Positions 6,756-10,528 of a DNA stretch of 10,528 nucleotides are shown here, piece after piece. This DNA is from Campylobacterota bacterium (GTDB lineage Bacteria; Campylobacterota; Campylobacteria; Campylobacterales; JAADDG01): NCBI GenBank assembly GCA_013154075.1, contig JAADDG010000220.1, forward strand, positions 1 to 10,528, in the 5' to 3' direction. The notes under the pieces are model-generated. The model saw nothing but the letters and a program-made list of their open reading frames with translations, was not told where the DNA came from and did no database searches. Both the position numbers and the translations under genes were made by a program. Numbering within the stretch: the first letter of the stretch is position 1; the number at the start of each line of letters is the position of its first letter.

Positions 6756-7217
6756 ATGAGTATCAAATATATAAAACCTACTCTTTTAGATATACAAGAT
6801 ATGCAAGAATTGGTAAGACCTGAAGTGGAAGAGGGGATCATTCTCCCACGAAGCGACGATGAAATCGCCACAAACATAAGATCCTATTTTCTGGCAAAAG
6901 AGGAAGATAAACTGGTAGGTTTCACCGCTCTTCATATCCACAGTCCCAACCTTGCGGAAATAAGAAGCCTTATAGTCGATAAAAACTATAGAGGCAGAGG
7001 AATAGGAAAAGCCTTAGTTAGGGAAGCCGTTAAAGAAGCAAAAAAACTAAAAGTTAAAAAACTCTTTACACTCACATATCAAAAAGAGTTTTTCGAAAAA
7101 GAGGGATTTAAAGAAATAGCCAAAGAGAGCCTTCCGGAACACAAAATTTGGGCGGATTGTATCAAATGCAAACATTTTCCGATATGCAACGAAATAGCTC
7201 TTATCAAAGAGTTATAG
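6756..7217 (+). CDS. argA: Short stand-alone N-acetyltransferase, ArgA-type N-acetylglutamate synthase
   Basis: This is a GNAT acetyltransferase probably catalysing acetyl-CoA + glutamate to N-acetylglutamate, the first step of arginine synthesis. Evidence for the fold is the acetyl-CoA loop RGRGIGKA (79-86), preceded by the strand AEIRSLIVDKNY, with FFEKEGFKEI (112-121) near the end. Sequence features of the short NAGS group are ILPRSDDEI (29-37) and a C-terminal tail IWADCIKCKHFPICNE. The amino-acid-kinase domain of E. coli ArgA is missing. Cysteines 135, 138 and 144 form C-x2-C-x5-C, possibly a metal site or structural pair. ATG at 6756 directly abuts the engB stop; AAAGGA (6738-6743) lies 12 nt upstream. 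The GNAT fold is certain. The glutamate substrate rests on similarity to this subgroup. Confidence 0.85.
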   Translation: MSIKYIKPTLLDIQDMQELVRPEVEEGIILPRSDDEIATNIRSYFLAKEEDKLVGFTALHIHSPNLAEIRSLIVDKNYRGRGIGKALVREAVKEAKKLKVKKLFTLTYQKEFFEKEGFKEIAKESLPEHKIWADCIKCKHFPICNEIALIKEL

Positions 7218-7663
7218 TCAAAATCCTAACCGCCGGCATACTCGTTTTATATGAGGCTTTAACTTCGGCATACCCATTTTTGCCTTCTCTTTTTGGAGTC
7301 TTTTTCGTATATCTTTTATTCTATTTCGATAGCAAACTAAGATTTTACGAAATTACCTACTCCTTTTTGTATCTAACGATCTATGAGCTTGATAAAGGCT
7401 TTTATCTTTTCTCTTTTATAATATTTTTTATAATTTATTACAATTTTGTAAAAGACGAAATCAAAAAGTATATATTTTGTAAAGGATGTCTTGCGTTTTT
7501 TTACACTCTTACCGGCTATTTGGGATATTACTTAATCAACTTCATAATCGCTTTCATTTTAAACGATCCCAAACCTATTTTAGGATATGATAATATTTCT
7601 TATTTTACAAATATATTTATAGATACTTTTTTAGTTCTACTAATTTTTAAAAAGAAACTATGA
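7184..7663 (+). CDS. Polytopic membrane protein in the MreD position (function unknown)
   Basis: This is a small integral inner-membrane protein with about five or six hydrophobic helices. With ATG at 7184 it has 159 aa, and helices fall near residues 10-28, 31-48, 54-68, 72-88, 98-126 and 139-155. The segment YELDKGFYLF holds acidic residues within a membrane region. MreD of other bacteria is about 160 aa, polytopic, and lies directly before PBP2; this gene has the same size, topology and position, but I see no residue signature that proves it. C. jejuni has an integral membrane protein (Cj0651, from memory) in the same place. The start is uncertain: 7184 overlaps the acetyltransferase by 34 nt with no clear ribosome site, while ATG at 7166 or TTG at 7148 are also open. 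It ends in an ATGA overlap with mrdA. Confidence 0.75.
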   Translation: MQRNSSYQRVIVKILTAGILVLYEALTSAYPFLPSLFGVFFVYLLFYFDSKLRFYEITYSFLYLTIYELDKGFYLFSFIIFFIIYYNFVKDEIKKYIFCKGCLAFFYTLTGYLGYYLINFIIAFILNDPKPILGYDNISYFTNIFIDTFLVLLIFKKKL

Positions 7664-9492
7664 AATTCAGAATAGCGATACTCATATATATCTTCATAAC
7701 CGTTTGGAGTATATTGCTTGTAAAAATATACTATCTTAGCATCAAATCCAATACCTATTACGAAGCGATAGCTCAACAAAATATCCAAAAAATAGAGTAT
7801 CTTCTACCTATTCGAGGAGTCATAAAAGATCGAAACCAAACGCTGATAGCCGCCAACAAAATAGGTTTCAGCATCTCCGTCATTCCGGGACTTACAAAAA
7901 AATCAAAAAGAGAGATTTTAGAAAAAACCATAGACTTCATAGTAAAAAACTATCCAAAATTCAAAAAAGAGAAACTTCTAAAGATATATAAAAGAGAGGA
8001 CTCGTTTTACAATCACGATCCCATAACGGTGGTAAACTTCATTCCATACAACGATATGCTACCTAACTTTGCAAAATTCTATCTAAACGAAAATATCGTG
8101 CTATCTCCGGTAACCAAAAGATTCTACCCCTATAAAGAGCTTGCATGCCACTTGATAGGATACGTAGCGAAAGCGAACAAAAAAGAGACAAAAAAAGACG
8201 ATGTAGCCAAAAAAACCAAATATATCGGAAAAACCGGACTTGAAAAATACTACAACGAAGAGCTTCAAGGAACTTTGGGCTACAAAAGCATAAAAATAAA
8301 TGCCTATAACGAAGCTTTGCAGGAGATGGACAAGGTTCTGCCCACCTCAAACGATATAACCCTCTCTTTGGATATGAGATTGCAAAAATATATCAATAAA
8401 AACTTCAAAAACATAAACGGCGTCATTATAGTAATGAACGCCAAAAACGGCGAAATTTTAGCCGCCACAAGCTTTCCGGAGTACGATATAAACATCTTTG
8501 TAAACGGAATTTCCCAAGAAGAGTGGGACAAACTCAGATTCGATCCCAACCACTCTTTGGTAAACAAGATCACAAAAGGTCTCTATCCTCCGGGATCCAC
8601 CATCAAAATGGCTTCAGCCATAGCCTTTCTCGATTCAAAACTCGTAACTCCCGAAGAGACGGTATTTTGTACCGGAGAAGTCGAGGTGGGGAATAGGAAA
8701 TTTAGATGCTGGAATATCTACGGACACGGTACGGTAAATCTTGAGAGAGCCATTAGAGAAAGTTGTGACGACTATTTTTATAAAGAGAGCCTTAAAGTCG
8801 GTATAGACAATATAGCTCCCGTTTATAAGAGATTCGGTTTCGGACAAAAAACGAGAATAGATTTGCCAAACGAATTCATAGGAACCGTTCCTAGCAGAAA
8901 ATGGAAAAAGAAAAAGTACAACAAACCTTGGTATAAGGGAGAGACTCTAATTACGGTAATAGGACAGGGAAATTTTCTCGTAACACCGATTCAAATAGCG
9001 AGATATACCGCCCTTTTAGCCACAGGCAAACTTCCAACTCCCCATCTTGCCGTAAAAGTGGGCGACACTCCCACGGGCTTTCCGATAAAAGATATCCTAA
9101 CCCCTTATGAAAAAAGCATTCTCCCTATAATCAGAAAAGCGATGTATGAAGTATGCAACGATCCGAGAGGAACCGCCACAAAACACATAACTACCGAAGT
9201 AACGATCGCCGGTAAAACCGGAACGGCTCAAGTTACCGGACTCTCCCAAAAGGAGAAAACAAGAATCAGAGAAGAGGATATGGAATATTACAAAAGATCT
9301 CACGCATGGCTTACCACTTACGGCCCTTACGACAATCCTCAATACGTAGTTACCGTCTTGGTAGAGCACGGCGGACACGGAGGAAGCGCGGCAGGACCGA
9401 TTGTGAGCAAAATATACGACAAACTTGTAGATCTCGGATACATAAAACTTCCGCAAAAAAATACAAAACATAAAAAGAAGAGGAGAAAATGA
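7660..9492 (+). CDS. mrdA: Penicillin-binding protein 2 (elongation-specific transpeptidase)
   Basis: PBP2 is the class B transpeptidase of the rod complex, crosslinking peptidoglycan during side-wall growth; it works with RodA and the MreBCD proteins. A single N-terminal helix (about 5-24) anchors it. The dimerisation or pedestal domain follows (about 45-230), with LPIRGVIKDRNQ (49-60) and YIGKTGLEKYYNEELQG (188-204). The transpeptidase domain has all three motifs: catalytic S313 and K316 in YPPGSTIKM, SCD (368-370, the SxD form usual for PBP2), and KTG (519-521) in AGKTGTAQV. GQGNFLVTPIQ (435-445) and the HGGHGGSAAGP end (570-580) are also typical. A Lys-rich loop (413-423) and a basic tail (600-610) are notable. 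Length 610 aa is normal. It starts as ATGA with the preceding membrane-protein gene; rodA does not follow. Confidence 0.96.
   Translation: MKFRIAILIYIFITVWSILLVKIYYLSIKSNTYYEAIAQQNIQKIEYLLPIRGVIKDRNQTLIAANKIGFSISVIPGLTKKSKREILEKTIDFIVKNYPKFKKEKLLKIYKREDSFYNHDPITVVNFIPYNDMLPNFAKFYLNENIVLSPVTKRFYPYKELACHLIGYVAKANKKETKKDDVAKKTKYIGKTGLEKYYNEELQGTLGYKSIKINAYNEALQEMDKVLPTSNDITLSLDMRLQKYINKNFKNINGVIIVMNAKNGEILAATSFPEYDINIFVNGISQEEWDKLRFDPNHSLVNKITKGLYPPGSTIKMASAIAFLDSKLVTPEETVFCTGEVEVGNRKFRCWNIYGHGTVNLERAIRESCDDYFYKESLKVGIDNIAPVYKRFGFGQKTRIDLPNEFIGTVPSRKWKKKKYNKPWYKGETLITVIGQGNFLVTPIQIARYTALLATGKLPTPHLAVKVGDTPTGFPIKDILTPYEKSILPIIRKAMYEVCNDPRGTATKHITTEVTIAGKTGTAQVTGLSQKEKTRIREEDMEYYKRSHAWLTTYGPYDNPQYVVTVLVEHGGHGGSAAGPIVSKIYDKLVDLGYIKLPQKNTKHKKKRRK
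9481..9486 (+). promoter_or_regulatory. Ribosome binding site (AGGAGA) for the M1-like peptidase
   Basis: AGGAGA lies within the Lys/Arg-coding tail of mrdA and ends two bases before the ATG at 9489. It is one of the strongest Shine-Dalgarno matches in the window, although the spacing is short. Together with the ATGA overlap it fixes the start of the last gene. Confidence 0.6.
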
Positions 9493-10528
9493 AAAAAATT
9501 CTTTTGATTATAACTATCGTTTTAAACGTTTTAGCTCATCCTCAATCAAACAATCAAAAAAACGATATCAAACAAATTATCAGCTCTAAAAACTACGAAC
9601 TAGAAAGCGAAAAGTATAAAAACATAACGATAAAAACCTATTTTTTCGAAAAAGATAGCAAACTTGCAAAAAAATATATAAAAAAAGCTATCCGATACAT
9701 CAAATTTTATGAAAACCTGATAGGAGAATACCCCTTTAAAGAACTAAACATTGTAGAGATCGATAAACCGGTAGGCTACTCGATCCCAAAATATATATTT
9801 TTAAACTCTATGCTTGTTTCAAAAGATTTTATCATAGAGAGATCCCTAAGACATGAGATAGTACATCAATGGTTCGGAGAGGCGGTATTAAACAAAACTC
9901 ACGACTACATAGAGGGTCTAACCACTTATCTATCGGACTACCTTTACGAAAAGGAAAATAGAAAAGATCTTGAATTTCGGAAAGATATTCTAAACGAATA
10001 TCCCATTTTCGTAGATGAAAAAAAGGAGTTTCCGCTAAAAGATTTCAAAGGAAGGTTTGATAGAGCCTCCATGCTGATAGGGTATGGAAAAGGATTTTTT
10101 GTTTTCTATATGATGGAAAATGAGCTTTCAAAAGAGCTATTTTTTAAAAAATTAAAAAAATTTTATAAAAAATATAGATTTAAAGACACCTCCTACAAAG
10201 ATGTATGCAACTTCTTTGCAAAAAGCTTCTCTCAATGGTTTGAGAAAAAAGGAATGGCGGAGATAGAGATAAAAAATCTAAAAACCACCTTTTTTGACGA
10301 CAAATTTCAAATAGATTTTCAAATAGATCAAAAAAGTAACTTCTCTTTCTCTCTTCCTATAACGATAATTACCGAAAAAGATGAGATAAACAAAAAAATA
10401 AAAATAGATAAAAAATCTAAAAACATCTCCCTCAAAGTAAAAGACAGACCTCTTAAAATGATTGTGGATAAAGATCTAACTATTTTTAGAAAATTGTCTC
10501 AAAAAGAGAGTTATAAAATATTAGGCAA
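9489..10528 (+). CDS. Secreted M1-like zinc metallopeptidase with reduced N-terminus (3' truncated by window edge)
   Basis: The frame is open from ATG 9489 to the window end (346 codons plus two bases). Residues 1-16 look like a signal peptide (MKKILLIITIVLNVLA), so the product is probably periplasmic or outer-membrane-facing. The gluzincin zinc site is RHEIVHQWFGEAVL, with H122, E123 and H126, and the third ligand is probably E142 in YIEGLTTYLSDYLYE. A catalytic-type Tyr (Y199, in LIGYGKGFFVFYMM) matches the Y-x-KG of M1 peptidases, and WFEKKGMAEIEI (250-261) matches their domain junction. Two things are odd. Only 15 residues separate H126 from E142, where M1 has 18. GYSIPKYIFLN (96-106) stands where the aminopeptidase GAMEN motif is expected. 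The large N-terminal beta domain is mostly missing. Aminopeptidase action is therefore doubtful. It overlaps mrdA as ATGA. Confidence 0.82.
   Translation, partial: MKKILLIITIVLNVLAHPQSNNQKNDIKQIISSKNYELESEKYKNITIKTYFFEKDSKLAKKYIKKAIRYIKFYENLIGEYPFKELNIVEIDKPVGYSIPKYIFLNSMLVSKDFIIERSLRHEIVHQWFGEAVLNKTHDYIEGLTTYLSDYLYEKENRKDLEFRKDILNEYPIFVDEKKEFPLKDFKGRFDRASMLIGYGKGFFVFYMMENELSKELFFKKLKKFYKKYRFKDTSYKDVCNFFAKSFSQWFEKKGMAEIEIKNLKTTFFDDKFQIDFQIDQKSNFSFSLPITIITEKDEINKKIKIDKKSKNISLKVKDRPLKMIVDKDLTIFRKLSQKESYKILG

Larger units (their letters stand above)
1..10528 (+). other. Probable single long cotranscribed cluster of 14 genes
   Basis: All genes run on the + strand. The 13 junctions are: 4-nt gap (451), GTGA overlap (1461), 6-nt gap (2262), 17-nt overlap (3304), 9-nt gap (4120), ATGA (4689), 10-nt overlap (5174), ATGA (5701), ATGA (6156), zero gap (6756), about 34-nt overlap (7184), ATGA (7660) and ATGA (9489). 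No space remains for an intergenic terminator. Internal promoters inside coding sequence remain possible. Cotranscription is inferred, not seen. Confidence 0.7.

Noticed and set aside
7417..7434. Two TATAAT sequences (7417-7422 and 7429-7434) as a promoter for mrdA
   Set aside because: They fall in codons for a Phe/Ile/Tyr-rich membrane helix where such strings are expected, and lie over 220 nt from mrdA, which is already coupled by ATGA.
9097..9471. 124-codon minus-strand frame inside mrdA
   Set aside because: It lies wholly antisense to the PBP2 transpeptidase domain and its KTG motif; it is a shadow of conserved coding sequence.
10139..10175. A/T-rich quasi-palindrome (runs of T and A) as a terminator or origin-like element
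   Set aside because: It encodes the in-frame FFKKLKKFYKKY helix of the M1-like protein, and has no GC stem; homopolymer runs follow from Lys/Phe codons.
1..10528. tRNA or rRNA genes, CRISPR arrays, insertion sequences, attachment sites, toxin-antitoxin or phage-defence genes
   Set aside because: Coding sequence fills the window with no gap above 9 nt, and reading both strands gave no direct-repeat array, transposase motif or structured RNA signature.

Overview
The window is a single-strand, almost gapless block of 14 genes, all on the + strand. It most likely comes from a Campylobacterota (formerly Epsilonproteobacteria) chromosome. Three things point there: AT-rich coding with heavy use of AUA and AGA codons; lysine-rich, isoleucine-rich proteins; and the gene order tatD - lytic transglycosylase - rlpA - (hisB) - kdsC - lptC - lptA - engB - (argA-type GNAT) - small membrane protein - PBP2. 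As I recall it, this is the order around Cj0644-Cj0652 of Campylobacter jejuni, with hisB and the acetyltransferase as extra members. The style suggests a deep-vent or sulfur-cycle relative (Nitratiruptor/Sulfurimonas-like), but I cannot name the genus from sequence alone.

Layout. 1-446: 3' part of a YrbG/CaxA-type Ca2+/Na+ antiporter. 451-1464: an unrecognised 337-aa protein, possibly a diverged GT-B glycosyltransferase, more AT-rich than its neighbours. 1461-2255: TatD nuclease. 2262-3320: MltD-like lytic transglycosylase with LysM. 3304-4110: RlpA lipoprotein with DPBB and SPOR domains. 4120-4692: hisB. 4689-5183: kdsC. 5174-5704: lptC. 5701-6159: lptA. 6156-6755: engB/ysxC GTPase. 6756-7217: short stand-alone argA-type N-acetyltransferase. 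7184-7663: polytopic membrane protein in the mreD position. 7660-9492: penicillin-binding protein 2 (mrdA). 9489-end: a secreted M1-like metallopeptidase, cut off by the window edge.

How it works together. Most of the block serves the cell envelope. KdsC makes free Kdo for the LPS core, and LptC and LptA carry LPS across the periplasm. MltD and RlpA cut glycan strands, and PBP2 crosslinks peptidoglycan during elongation, probably with the adjacent membrane protein. HisB, ArgA, TatD and EngB are housekeeping passengers. The 13 gene junctions range from a 9-nt gap to an overlap of roughly 34 nt, and six are 4-nt ATGA/GTGA overlaps. This implies a long cotranscribed, translationally coupled unit. 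I see no terminator, RNA gene, mobile element, CRISPR array or non-coding stretch over 10 nt.

I find no convincing new multi-gene system. The points most worth a second look are the truncated M1-like peptidase with an altered zinc-site spacing and no GAMEN motif, the orphan gene at 451-1464, and the MreD-position membrane protein.
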